DNA of 36,263 bases from Lachnospiraceae bacterium (GTDB lineage: Bacteria; Bacillota; Clostridia; Lachnospirales; Lachnospiraceae), in contig JAAVZR010000020.1 of assembly GCA_022791755.1 (NCBI GenBank), positions 1 through 36,263 of the forward strand. The letters are read 5' to 3'. Both the position numbers and the translations under genes were made by a program. The notes beneath the pieces were generated by a model, which saw only the letters and a program-made list of their open reading frames with translations, searched no databases and was not told the origin of the DNA. Below, piece by piece: positions 17,202 to 26,494 of this stretch. The stretch's first letter is position 1. Every line of letters starts with the position of its first letter.

Positions 17202-18239
17202 TTGAGTATCCTTTTGGCGGTTTTGGTATTCAGCCTACTGATCTTTTCCCATGAGCTGGGGCATTTTCTGTTGGCGAAGAAGAACGGAATCGGCGTGACG
17301 GAGTTTGCCATCGGCATGGGCCCCACGCTGATGCATTTTGATAAGAAGGAGACCCGCTACTCTCTGAAGCTGATCCCCTTTGGCGGTTTCTGCCAGATGG
17401 TGGGAGAGCTGGAGGACGACAGTGAGAATATGGCGGAAAACTCTTTTAACAGCAAGGGCCCCTGGGCCAGGCTGTCCGTGATTCTGGCCGGACCGGTCTT
17501 TAACTTTATCTTCGCCGGAATTCTGTCGCTGATTGTGATCGGCAGCGTGGGAATCGACCATCCGGTGATCTCCGGCGTCATCGAAGGGCTGCCTTGCAGT
17601 GAGGCAGGTCTGGAGGCAGGGGACCGGATTGTGAAGATCAACGGAAAGAATATCGTGGTGCTGCGGGATTTGCAGCTTTATATGGCGCTTCACAAAGGAG
17701 AGCATCTGGATATCGTCTATGAGAGAGACGGAGAGCGCCACGCCATATCGGTGGATCCGGTATATGCGCAGGATCAGGGCTATATGATCGGGATCCAGTA
17801 CCAGAACCGGCGCACGCCCACAGGAGTGCTGGACACCATAAAATACAGTATCTATGAGGTGAAATACTGGATCAGTTATACGCTGACCTCCCTGCGGATG
17901 CTGGTGAGCGGCCAGGTGGGAGTCAACGATGTCTCAGGAGCCGTGGGAATCGTGGATACTCTTGATACCATCGTGGATGAGACGAAGGAATACGGCGTTT
18001 ATCCGGTATTTCTGGAGCTGGCTAATTTCTGTATTCTCTTAAGCGCTAATCTGGGCGTGATTAATCTGCTGCCCATACCGGCCATGGACGGAGGGCGTGC
18101 CCTGTTTATTCTGCTGGAGATCGTGCGGGGCAAACCGGTGGACCGGGAAAAGGAGGGCCTGGTGCATACCATCGGCCTGGTATGCCTGATGGTTTTGATG
18201 GTATTTTTACTTTTTAACGATGTGAGAAAACTTCTCTGA
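17202..18239 (+). CDS. rseP: Site-2 intramembrane zinc metalloprotease (RseP/RasP)
   Basis: This M50 family protease cuts membrane proteins such as anti-sigma factors and signal peptide remnants within the membrane. The 345-residue protein has the zinc motif HELGH at residues 17-21 (H17, E18, H21), a central PDZ domain (about 125-200, with GLEAGDRIVKINGK), and the third ligand region NLLPIPAMDGGRAL near the C-terminus, with four hydrophobic segments. Translation starts at TTG 17202, three bases after the dxr stop, with AGGTGG upstream; the protease motif lies too close to the N-terminus for a later start. Confidence 0.97.
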   Translation: MSILLAVLVFSLLIFSHELGHFLLAKKNGIGVTEFAIGMGPTLMHFDKKETRYSLKLIPFGGFCQMVGELEDDSENMAENSFNSKGPWARLSVILAGPVFNFIFAGILSLIVIGSVGIDHPVISGVIEGLPCSEAGLEAGDRIVKINGKNIVVLRDLQLYMALHKGEHLDIVYERDGERHAISVDPVYAQDQGYMIGIQYQNRRTPTGVLDTIKYSIYEVKYWISYTLTSLRMLVSGQVGVNDVSGAVGIVDTLDTIVDETKEYGVYPVFLELANFCILLSANLGVINLLPIPAMDGGRALFILLEIVRGKPVDREKEGLVHTIGLVCLMVLMVFLLFNDVRKLL

Positions 18240-18267
18240 TGAGAGACGGAAGCCGGGAAGGAACAAT

Positions 18268-19326
18268 ATGTACCGAGAGCATACGAAAAAGATCCGGATC
18301 GGATCGGTGACGGTGGGCGGCGGCGCCCCCGTGGCGATCCAGTCCATGACCAATACAAAGACCCAGGACGTGACGGCGACGGTGGAGCAGATTCATCGTC
18401 TGGAGGATGCCGGGTGTGAGATCGTCCGCTGTGCGGTGCCGGATATGGAGGCGGCTGCGGCACTTCGTCAGATCCGCAGCCATATTCATATTCCGCTGGT
18501 GGCGGACATTCATTTTGACTATAAGCTGGCGATTGCAGCCATGGAGAACGGGGCCGATAAGATCCGAATCAATCCGGGCAATATCGGAGGTCCCGATAAG
18601 GTGCGGGCTGTGGTGGAGAGCGCAAAACGGTTTCATGTGCCGGTGCGGGTGGGGGTCAACAGCGGTTCTCTGGAGAGAGAGCTTCTGAAAAAGTACGGCG
18701 GGGTCACGGCGGAGGGCCTGGTGGAGAGTGCGCTGGAAAAGGTGCGGATGCTGGAGGCCTGTGATTTTTACGATATTGTAATCAGCATCAAGTCTTCGGA
18801 TGTCCTGATGTCTGTCCGGGCCCATGAGCTTTTGGCCCGTGAGAGCCGGTATCCGGTTCATGTGGGAATCACCGAGGCGGGGACAGTCCTTACCGGCACG
18901 GTGAAATCCGCCGTGGGACTGGGGATTATACTGTATCAGGGCATCGGCGATACGATTCGCGTATCTCTGACCGGGGATCCGGTGGAGGAGGTGCGGGCGG
19001 CGAAGAGGATTCTGGGCTGTCTGGGGCTTCGCAAGACCGGTGTGGAGGTGGTGTCCTGTCCCACCTGCGGGCGGACACAGATCGACCTCATCGGTCTGGC
19101 CGGCCAGGTGGAGTCGCTGGTATCCGGCTATGATCTGGACCTGAAGGTGGCGGTCATGGGATGCGCCGTCAATGGCCCGGGGGAGGCCAGGGAGGCGGAT
19201 CTGGGGATCGCGGGAGGTCACGGAGAAGGGCTGATTTTCCGGAAGGGCCAGATTTTGCGCAAGCTGCCGGAGGATGCGCTTTTGGGAGCGCTGAAGGAAG
19301 AACTGGATCATTGGAAACAGGGGTGA
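18268..19326 (+). CDS. ispG: 4-hydroxy-3-methylbut-2-en-1-yl diphosphate synthase
   Basis: IspG is the [4Fe-4S] enzyme that makes HMBPP late in the MEP pathway. At 352 aa it is the short bacterial form. It opens with the typical IRIGSVTVGGGAPVAIQSMT. The cluster ligands are C264 and C267 in SCPTCGRTQ and C299 in GCAVNGPGE, with E306 also present. It stands between rseP and polC, as in many Firmicutes. lytB/ispH, the next step, is not in the window. Confidence 0.98.
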   Translation: MYREHTKKIRIGSVTVGGGAPVAIQSMTNTKTQDVTATVEQIHRLEDAGCEIVRCAVPDMEAAAALRQIRSHIHIPLVADIHFDYKLAIAAMENGADKIRINPGNIGGPDKVRAVVESAKRFHVPVRVGVNSGSLERELLKKYGGVTAEGLVESALEKVRMLEACDFYDIVISIKSSDVLMSVRAHELLARESRYPVHVGITEAGTVLTGTVKSAVGLGIILYQGIGDTIRVSLTGDPVEEVRAAKRILGCLGLRKTGVEVVSCPTCGRTQIDLIGLAGQVESLVSGYDLDLKVAVMGCAVNGPGEAREADLGIAGGHGEGLIFRKGQILRKLPEDALLGALKEELDHWKQG

Positions 19327-19332
19327 GGGGGA

Positions 19333-22300
19333 TTGGGAAAACCGTTTTTTGAAGCGATTCCGGGGTTAGAGGTGCCGGACGAGATGAGAGAGCTTTTGAA
19401 GCTGACCACAGTGGAGAAGGTGAAAATCTCCAAGGACCGAACCAATATCTGTATTTATCTTACCAGCCCCCGGCTGATTCAGAAGAAAAATATTTTTAAT
19501 CTGGAGGGACAGATCTGCCGCCAGCTCTTTCCCGACTACGGGATGACGGTGAAGATCATCGAGCGATATACGCTGTCGGCCCAGTATACGCCGGAAAAAT
19601 TCTGGGAGCTGTATTACGACAGTGCTTTACTGGAATTAAAGAGCTTCGGAAGGATACTGGGGAATCTCTTAAGGGACGCCCGGGTACGGTTCACCGGAGA
19701 GCATACCATGTCTCTGACGCTGCCGGACAATATCGTGACGAGAGACCGGGAGCGGGAGCTGAGGGAAATCCTCGAGAAGATTTTTAATGAGCGCTGCGGT
19801 TTCGGCGTGCAGGTGGACCTGGTCCACGAGGTCCGGCAGGAGGCGGAACCGCCAGCTGAGAATGAACGCATGATTGATGAGATGGCGAGGGAGATCGTAA
19901 GCCGCTCTTCCTTCGGCCAGGGCGCCGTACAGGGACGACAGAAGGAAGAGGCCGGCGGGAACGAAAGGGCCGGGAAGCAAAAGACCGGAGCCCAAAAAGG
20001 AGCTTCCTCACAGGGGGGCGGCACAGGAAAGGGAGCGGCAGAGAACGCGCCGGCAGGACCGAGAAGCGGCGGCGGGCCGGGAGGCCAGGGGAAGTCCGGT
20101 GAACGCAGAGATTTCTTTCGCCGCAAGCCCAGTAATCCGGACGTGCTTTGGGGCCGTGATTTCGATGACGAGGCTGTGGTTCTGAGTACGGTGATCGGTG
20201 AGATGGGAGAGATCGCCGTCAACGGCAAGGTGATCACCTTGGACAAGCGGGAGCTTCGCAGCGGCAATTATATGCTGATCTTTGATATGACGGACTTCAC
20301 CGATACCATTACGGTGAAGATGTTTATCCGTGCCGAAGCCATAGAAGAGCTGGAAGCGGTCATCCGGCCAGGGTCCTTTTTAAAGATCAAGGGAGTCACC
20401 AATACCGATAAGTTCGACGGGGAACTGGTGCTGTCCTCGGTGAGCGGAATCCGCAAAGGGGAGGAGAACGAGGATCCCCGCCGGGATCTGTCCGAGGTAA
20501 AGCGGGTGGAACTGCACTGTCATACCAAGATGAGCGATATGGACGGTGTGTCCACAGTGACGGATATCATAAAACAGGCCAAAAAGTTTGGTCACAAAGC
20601 TCTGGCTATCACGGATCATGGCTGCGTACAGGCGTTTACGGAAGCCAGCCATGCAGTGAAGCCGGACGAGGATTTCAAGCTGATTTACGGCGTGGAGGGG
20701 TATCTGGTGGATGACCTGCAGGAGATTGTGACGCGATGCGGGAGCCAGACACTGGAGGATACCTTTGTGGTGTTCGATATCGAGACCACAGGGCTCAGCG
20801 CTCTGAAGAATCAGATCATCGAGATCGGGGCGGTGAAGATACAGGGCGGCGAGATCCGGGATCGTTTCTCCACCTTTGTGAATCCTGGCGTACCGATTCC
20901 CTTTGAGATCGAGAAGCTGACCCATATCAATGACGCCATGGTGATGGGCAGTCCGTCCATCGAGGAGGCGCTGCCGCGCTTTCTGGAGTTTGCGAAGGAT
21001 GCGGTGATGGTGGCGCACAATGCTTCCTTTGATATGGGATTTATGGAACATAATGCCAGGCAGTTGGGCCGGGAATTTAAGAATACCTATGTGGATACGG
21101 TGGGGCTGGCCAGAGTCCTGCTGCCGCAGCTGTCCCGCTATAAGCTGGATACGGTGGCCAAGGCTTTGAATATTTCTCTGGAGCATCATCACCGGGCAGT
21201 GGACGATGCCGGGACGACAGCGGAGATCTTTCTGCATTTTCAGCAAAGGCTGGCACAGATGGAGATCCGTACCCTGGAGCAGATCAACGGCCTGAGCCAT
21301 TTAAGCGACGACGCGTTAAAGAAACTGAAGAGCTATCATATTATTATCCTGGCCAAGAATGATACCGGGCGGATCAATCTCTACCGGCTGGTATCCGCCT
21401 CGCATCTTCGTTACTTCGCCAGGCAGCCCCGGATTCCGAAGAGCCTGCTGGCCAGACACCGGGAGGGACTGATCATCGGTTCGGCCTGTGAGGCGGGGGA
21501 GCTGTTCCGGGCAGTGGCGGACGGAGCTTCTGACGAGGATCTGGCCAAGATTGTCCGGTTTTATGATTACCTGGAGGTCCAGCCGCTGGGAAATAACGAG
21601 TTTATGCTGCGGGATGAGAAGAGCAGCGCCTCCACCATGGAGGACCTGATGGAGTTTAACCGAAAGATCATCGGTCTGGGAGAGCAGTTTAAAAAACCGG
21701 TGGTGGCCACCGGGGATGTGCACTTTCTGAACCCGGAGGACGGGATTTACCGTCAGATTATCATGGCAGGCAAGGGATTTAAGGACACGGATAATCAGGC
21801 GCCCCTTTACTACCGCACCACCGAAGAGATGTTAAAGGAGTTTGAATATCTGGGCAGCGATAAGGCCTATGAGGTGGTGGTGGAGAATACGAACCGGATT
21901 GCCAATATGTGCGAACGAATTTCGCCGGTGAGACCGGATAAATGTCCTCCGGTGATCCCGGATTCGGACAAGCAGCTGCGGCAGATCTGCTACAACCGGG
22001 CCCACGAGATATACGGGGAAGAGCTGCCGCCCATCGTGTCAGAACGGCTGGAACGGGAGCTGAACTCCATTATCAGCAACGGATTTGCCGTGATGTATAT
22101 CATTGCCCAGAAGCTGGTGTGGAAATCCAACGAGGACGGGTATCTGGTGGGTTCCCGCGGCTCGGTGGGTTCCTCCTTTGTGGCTACCATGGCGGGGATC
22201 ACGGAGGTGAATCCGCTGAGTCCCCATTATTACTGTGCGGACTGCCACTATTATGACTTTGACTCAGAGGAAGTGAAGGCTTTCGCCGGAATGGCAGGCT

Positions 22301-23847
22301 GCGATATGCCGGACAAGGTATGTCCTGACTGTGGAAAACCTCTGAAGAAGGAAGGCTTTGATATTCCCTTTGAGACCTTTTTGGGCTTTAAGGGGAATAA
22401 GGAGCCGGATATCGACCTGAATTTTTCCGGGGAATACCAGCCCAAGGCTCATAAGTATACGGAGATCATCTTTGGCGCAGGCCAGACCTTCCGGGCCGGG
22501 ACCACGGGCACGCTGGCGGATAAGACGGCCTACGGGTTTGTGAAAAACTACTATGAGGAACGGGGACGGCGCAAGCGCAAATGCGAGATCAACCGGATTA
22601 CTCAGGGCTGTGTCGGCGTGCGCCGCACCACCGGCCAGCACCCCGGGGGGATTATTGTGCTGCCCTACGGAGAGGAGATCGATTCCTTTACGCCGGTACA
22701 GCATCCGGCCAACGATATGACGACGGATATCGTGACCACGCATTTTGACTATCATTCCATTGACCACAATCTTCTGAAGTTGGACATTCTGGGACACGAT
22801 GATCCCACCATGATCCGGATGCTGGAAAACATGGTTCCGACGTTTCGGGCTCAGGAGATCCCTCTGGACAGCAAGGAGGTCATGAGTCTGTTCATGAATA
22901 CGGAGGCTCTGGGAATCCGGCCGGAGGACATCAGCGGCTGCCAGCTGGGAGCGCTGGGAATTCCGGAGTTCGGCACCGATTTCGCCATGCAGATGCTGAT
23001 CGACGCCCAGCCCAGATATTTTTCCGATCTGGTCCGCATTGCCGGCCTGGCCCATGGGACCGACGTGTGGCTGGGAAACGCGCAGACGTTGATCAAGGAG
23101 GGGACCGCTACCATACGGACCGCCATCTGTACCCGTGACGATATCATGATCTATCTGATCTCCATGGGGATGGAGCCCAGCCTGTCCTTTGACATCATGG
23201 AAAAGGTGCGTAAGGGAAAGGGGCTTACCCCCGACTGGGAGAAAGCCATGCGGGAGAGTAATGTGCCCCAATGGTATATTGATTCCTGCAATAAGATCAA
23301 ATATATGTTCCCCAAGGCCCATGCGGCGGCCTATGTGATGATGGCGTGGCGCATCGCCTACTATAAGATTTATCATCCGCTGGCCTACTACGCGGCGTTT
23401 TTCAGCATCCGCGCCTCAGGCTTTTCCTATGAGCTGATGTGTCTGGGACAGGATAAGCTGAAATATCATCTGGCGGAGTACCGGGGCCGCCTGGATACCC
23501 TGACACCCAAGGAACAGTCCACGCTTCGTGACATGCGGATCGTGGAGGAGATGTACGCCAGAGGGTATGATTTCATGCCCATTGACCTGTTTCGGGCCAA
23601 AGCAAGAGATTTTCAGATCATCGACGGGAAGCTGATGCCGGCGTTAAACAGCATAGAAGGGCTGGGGGTTAAGGCGGCGGAGGCGATCGTGGAGGCGGCG
23701 AAGGATGGTCCGTTTTTGTCTTTGGAGGATTTTTACCAGAGAACGAAGGTGAACAAATCGATAATGGATCAGATGGCCGGCATGGGGATGTTCGGAGATA
23801 TCCCCAGAAGTAACCAGATTTCGCTGTTTGATTTGATGGAAGCATAG
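19333..23847 (+). CDS. polC: DNA polymerase III PolC-type alpha subunit with proofreading exonuclease
   Basis: PolC is the main replicative polymerase of low-GC Gram-positives. The 1504-residue protein has the expected domain order. An N-terminal domain (1-185) is followed by a low-complexity Gly/Lys/Ala linker (about 190-265) and an OB fold (about 290-375). A PHP domain follows with H395/H397 in LHCHTKMSDMDG. The 3'-5' exonuclease DEDD domain has D482/E484 in FDIETTG. The polymerase core has SRGSVGSSFVATM, a zinc module with two CxxC pairs, and catalytic D1026/D1028 in PDIDLNF. The start is TTG 19333, six bases after the ispG stop; GKPFF is the normal family opening, and a later ATG (19384) would cut into conserved sequence. 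Confidence 0.98.
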   Translation: MGKPFFEAIPGLEVPDEMRELLKLTTVEKVKISKDRTNICIYLTSPRLIQKKNIFNLEGQICRQLFPDYGMTVKIIERYTLSAQYTPEKFWELYYDSALLELKSFGRILGNLLRDARVRFTGEHTMSLTLPDNIVTRDRERELREILEKIFNERCGFGVQVDLVHEVRQEAEPPAENERMIDEMAREIVSRSSFGQGAVQGRQKEEAGGNERAGKQKTGAQKGASSQGGGTGKGAAENAPAGPRSGGGPGGQGKSGERRDFFRRKPSNPDVLWGRDFDDEAVVLSTVIGEMGEIAVNGKVITLDKRELRSGNYMLIFDMTDFTDTITVKMFIRAEAIEELEAVIRPGSFLKIKGVTNTDKFDGELVLSSVSGIRKGEENEDPRRDLSEVKRVELHCHTKMSDMDGVSTVTDIIKQAKKFGHKALAITDHGCVQAFTEASHAVKPDEDFKLIYGVEGYLVDDLQEIVTRCGSQTLEDTFVVFDIETTGLSALKNQIIEIGAVKIQGGEIRDRFSTFVNPGVPIPFEIEKLTHINDAMVMGSPSIEEALPRFLEFAKDAVMVAHNASFDMGFMEHNARQLGREFKNTYVDTVGLARVLLPQLSRYKLDTVAKALNISLEHHHRAVDDAGTTAEIFLHFQQRLAQMEIRTLEQINGLSHLSDDALKKLKSYHIIILAKNDTGRINLYRLVSASHLRYFARQPRIPKSLLARHREGLIIGSACEAGELFRAVADGASDEDLAKIVRFYDYLEVQPLGNNEFMLRDEKSSASTMEDLMEFNRKIIGLGEQFKKPVVATGDVHFLNPEDGIYRQIIMAGKGFKDTDNQAPLYYRTTEEMLKEFEYLGSDKAYEVVVENTNRIANMCERISPVRPDKCPPVIPDSDKQLRQICYNRAHEIYGEELPPIVSERLERELNSIISNGFAVMYIIAQKLVWKSNEDGYLVGSRGSVGSSFVATMAGITEVNPLSPHYYCADCHYYDFDSEEVKAFAGMAGCDMPDKVCPDCGKPLKKEGFDIPFETFLGFKGNKEPDIDLNFSGEYQPKAHKYTEIIFGAGQTFRAGTTGTLADKTAYGFVKNYYEERGRRKRKCEINRITQGCVGVRRTTGQHPGGIIVLPYGEEIDSFTPVQHPANDMTTDIVTTHFDYHSIDHNLLKLDILGHDDPTMIRMLENMVPTFRAQEIPLDSKEVMSLFMNTEALGIRPEDISGCQLGALGIPEFGTDFAMQMLIDAQPRYFSDLVRIAGLAHGTDVWLGNAQTLIKEGTATIRTAICTRDDIMIYLISMGMEPSLSFDIMEKVRKGKGLTPDWEKAMRESNVPQWYIDSCNKIKYMFPKAHAAAYVMMAWRIAYYKIYHPLAYYAAFFSIRASGFSYELMCLGQDKLKYHLAEYRGRLDTLTPKEQSTLRDMRIVEEMYARGYDFMPIDLFRAKARDFQIIDGKLMPALNSIEGLGVKAAEAIVEAAKDGPFLSLEDFYQRTKVNKSIMDQMAGMGMFGDIPRSNQISLFDLMEA

Positions 23848-23902
23848 AGAGCCAGGGGACATCTTACCTGCCTGGCCGCAAGAGAAAGGAGAGGCATCCG
23901 AT

Positions 23903-25318
23903 ATGAAATGTGACGTTGTGATTGTGGGGGCCGGACCGGCCGGTATCTTTACTGCCCTGGAGCTGGTGAGGAGGGGGAGCCGCCGGAAAATTGTGATTGT
24001 GGAGAAGGGGAGGGCTATTGAGAAGCGCAAATGTCCCAAAAGTCAGACTCAAAAATGCGTGAACTGTAAGCCTTACTGCCATATCACCACCGGATTTTCG
24101 GGGGCGGGCGCTTTTTCCGACGGCAAACTGTCTTTGAGCTACGAGGTGGGCGGGGAGCTGCCGGAGCTGATTGGAGAGGATTTTGCTCAGGAGATGATTG
24201 ATTATACCGACCGGATTTATCTGGAGTTCGGCGCGGACCCGAAGGTGGAGGGGATCTCGGACACGCAGAAGATCAAAGAGATCCGAAAGAGGGCGATCCA
24301 GGCCGGCCTGAAGCTGGTGGACTGTCCGATCCGTCATCTGGGAACGGAAAAGGCTCAGGAGATTTATTTTGCCATCGAGCAGTATCTGCTGGAGCAGGGA
24401 GTGGAAATTCTGTTTGACCATAACTGTGTCAATCTGCTGATGGAGGACGGCGTGTGCCGTGGCGTTAGGGTCGAGCCGGCGGGAGGACGCGGGGAGCCTG
24501 AGGAGATCCGGGCCGGACATACGGTGGTGGCCACAGGCCGCCGCGGTGCGGACTGGCTGGAGGCCCTGTGTGAGGAGCACGGAATTGCTCATCAGCCCGG
24601 TACGGTGGATATCGGCGTCCGGGTGGAGGTGCGCAACGAGATCATGGAGGATGTGAATAATGTGCTCTATGAGTCGAAGCTGATCGGCTATCCCCAGCCC
24701 TTTAAGAATAAGGTGCGCACCTTCTGCCAGAATCCCGGCGGCTTTGTGAGTCAGGAGAACTATGACAACGACCTGGCTGTGGTGAACGGCCATTCCTATA
24801 AGGAACGCAAATCCGGCAATACCAATCTGGCGATTCTGTGCTCCCACAATTTTACGGAGCCCTTTAATCAGCCCATCGCCTATGCCCAGAAGGTGGGGGA
24901 ACTGACCAACATGCTGGGCTCAGGGCACATACTGGTACAGCGCTTCGGCGATATTCTGGATGGAAAGCGCACCTGGCAGAAGGAGTTAAACCGTTCCAAT
25001 GTCCGTCCCACCCTGCCGGATGCGGTGGCCGGCGATATCACTGCCGCACTGCCGTACCGGGCCATGGTCAATATCATCGGCTTTATCCAGTCGGTGGAGC
25101 ATGTGGTGCCGGGATTTGCCAGTCCGGAGACGCTTCTGTACTCGCCTGAGCTGAAGTTTTACAGCAATCGTGTGAGGATGGATCGGCAGTTTACCACAAA
25201 TATTCCGGGCCTCCATGCGCTGGGAGATTCCAGCGGCTGGACCAGAGGGCTGATGATGGCTTCGGTCATGGGCGTGCTCATGGGACAGCAGCTGGCAAAG
25301 GAAGAAGAAAAGGCATGA
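23903..25318 (+). CDS. FAD-dependent oxidoreductase (COG2509-like)
   Basis: The 471-residue flavoprotein has a Rossmann dinucleotide site at the N-terminus (VVIVGAGPAGIF, G9-x-G11-x-x-G14), a second motif HTVVATGRRGADW, and the C-terminal FAD segment GLHALGDSSGWTRGLMMAS. A cysteine cluster (C44, C52, C55, C59 in KCPKSQTQKCVNCKPYC) is a possible Fe-S or redox site. Its substrate is unknown. The stop overlaps the mobB start by four bases (ATGA), so it is translationally coupled to molybdenum cofactor genes, which hints at a link but does not show one. Confidence 0.88.
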   Translation: MKCDVVIVGAGPAGIFTALELVRRGSRRKIVIVEKGRAIEKRKCPKSQTQKCVNCKPYCHITTGFSGAGAFSDGKLSLSYEVGGELPELIGEDFAQEMIDYTDRIYLEFGADPKVEGISDTQKIKEIRKRAIQAGLKLVDCPIRHLGTEKAQEIYFAIEQYLLEQGVEILFDHNCVNLLMEDGVCRGVRVEPAGGRGEPEEIRAGHTVVATGRRGADWLEALCEEHGIAHQPGTVDIGVRVEVRNEIMEDVNNVLYESKLIGYPQPFKNKVRTFCQNPGGFVSQENYDNDLAVVNGHSYKERKSGNTNLAILCSHNFTEPFNQPIAYAQKVGELTNMLGSGHILVQRFGDILDGKRTWQKELNRSNVRPTLPDAVAGDITAALPYRAMVNIIGFIQSVEHVVPGFASPETLLYSPELKFYSNRVRMDRQFTTNIPGLHALGDSSGWTRGLMMASVMGVLMGQQLAKEEEKA

Positions 25319-25887
25319 CGAAGGAGAGACAGAAGCTGCCGGAAAAATCCAAAAGGCCGGTGGCGGTGGCGGTCAGCGGCGTCAAAAACTCGGGGAAGAC
25401 CACTATGATCGCCGCTCTTTTACCCCGGCTGCGGGCATGGGGGTGGAAGGTGGCGGTGATCAAGCACGACGGACATGATTTTGAACCGGATGTGCCGGGA
25501 ACGGATACCTGGATCCACCGCCGGGCGGGAGCCTACGGCACGGCGATCTTTTCCGGACAGCGCATGATGATCGTCAAGGAGGCGCAGGTCACGGAGAGGG
25601 AGCTGTGGGAGGCTTTTCCGGAGGCAGACCTGATTCTGCTGGAGGGCATGAAGCACAGCCCCTATCCGAAGATTGAGCTGGTCCGCGAGGGAAACTCCGA
25701 AGCCTGTGTCTGTGATCCGGCTACGCTGCTGGCCGTGGCCACGAACCGGAGGGAGCGTGAGGGCCTGCCGGAGGGAATACCAGTGATGGACCTGGAAGAC
25801 TATGAGGGGATCGCAGTGCTGATCCGGGATTATGTAAAAGCCTGCTGTAAAGGGCAGCGCCAGGTGACGGCGGAGGCGCGGATATGA
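25315..25887 (+). CDS. mobB: Molybdopterin-guanine dinucleotide biosynthesis protein B
   Basis: MobB is a GTP-binding accessory of molybdenum cofactor maturation that assists MobA. The 190-residue protein has a P-loop SGVKNSGKTT at residues 21-30 and the typical KVAVIKHDGHDFEPDVPGTD and DTWIHRRAGA segments, followed by DLILLEGMKHSPYPKIE. It overlaps the preceding oxidoreductase gene and the following mobA gene by four bases each. No molybdoenzyme is seen in the window. Confidence 0.93.
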   Translation: MTKERQKLPEKSKRPVAVAVSGVKNSGKTTMIAALLPRLRAWGWKVAVIKHDGHDFEPDVPGTDTWIHRRAGAYGTAIFSGQRMMIVKEAQVTERELWEAFPEADLILLEGMKHSPYPKIELVREGNSEACVCDPATLLAVATNRREREGLPEGIPVMDLEDYEGIAVLIRDYVKACCKGQRQVTAEARI

Positions 25888-26486
25888 GAGACGGGGCGGA
25901 GACGGCGATGGTCCTTTTAATGGGGGGCAAAAGCAGCCGGATGGGGACATCCAAAGCCTACCTTACCTGGGAGGGGGAGCCTTTCTGGCAGCGGATCGCC
26001 AGAGAGATGGCTGGCTGCGGTCCTCTGTATCTGTCGGTGGCCGCCGACTTCGCTGATCCGGAGCTGTCCTCGTCGTACCGGCTGATTCGCGATGAGGTGG
26101 AGGCGGCGGGGCCCATGGGGGGGCTCCTGTCGGTCATGGGGAGCCTTTCGGAGGATGCCTTTTTTATCTGCGCCTGCGATATGCCTCTCATGAGCCGGGG
26201 GTATATCCGGCGCCTTCTTAGGCTGTGGCAGGAACGGCAGGGAGAGTGGGACGGTCTGATGGTGAAAAGCGCCGGAGGGAGGATCTATACGACGGCGGGG
26301 ATCTATCACAGGAGGCTCTTACCGGCAGTGCGAGAGCGGATCGCCGTGGGGAATTACCGGATGATGGCCCTGTTACGGGACAGCCGGATCTGGTATCTGC
26401 CGGAGGAAGAGCTGGGAGAAGATCAAAAGGCGCTGACGAATCTCAACACGATGGAAGAATACAGGGCGATTCACGGCATGGTTTGA
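25884..26486 (+). CDS. mobA: Molybdenum cofactor guanylyltransferase
   Basis: MobA transfers GMP from GTP to molybdopterin to form the bis-MGD type cofactor. The 200-residue protein keeps the nucleotidyltransferase opening LLMGGKSSRMGTSKAYL, where the family has LAGGxSxRMGxDK, then GPMGGLL and the metal-binding CDMPLMS, and ends with the typical LTNLNTMEEY. GGAGG lies before the ATG at 25884. Immediately after its stop the sequence changes to a truncated sensor kinase, so the operon end is a rearrangement point. Confidence 0.93.
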   Translation: MRDGAETAMVLLMGGKSSRMGTSKAYLTWEGEPFWQRIAREMAGCGPLYLSVAADFADPELSSSYRLIRDEVEAAGPMGGLLSVMGSLSEDAFFICACDMPLMSRGYIRRLLRLWQERQGEWDGLMVKSAGGRIYTTAGIYHRRLLPAVRERIAVGNYRMMALLRDSRIWYLPEEELGEDQKALTNLNTMEEYRAIHGMV

Positions 26487-26494
26487 GGTCGTAG

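Noticed and set aside
22264..23376. 370-codon minus-strand frame inside polC
   Set aside because: Shadow of polC coding sequence; no start signals or recognisable domains.
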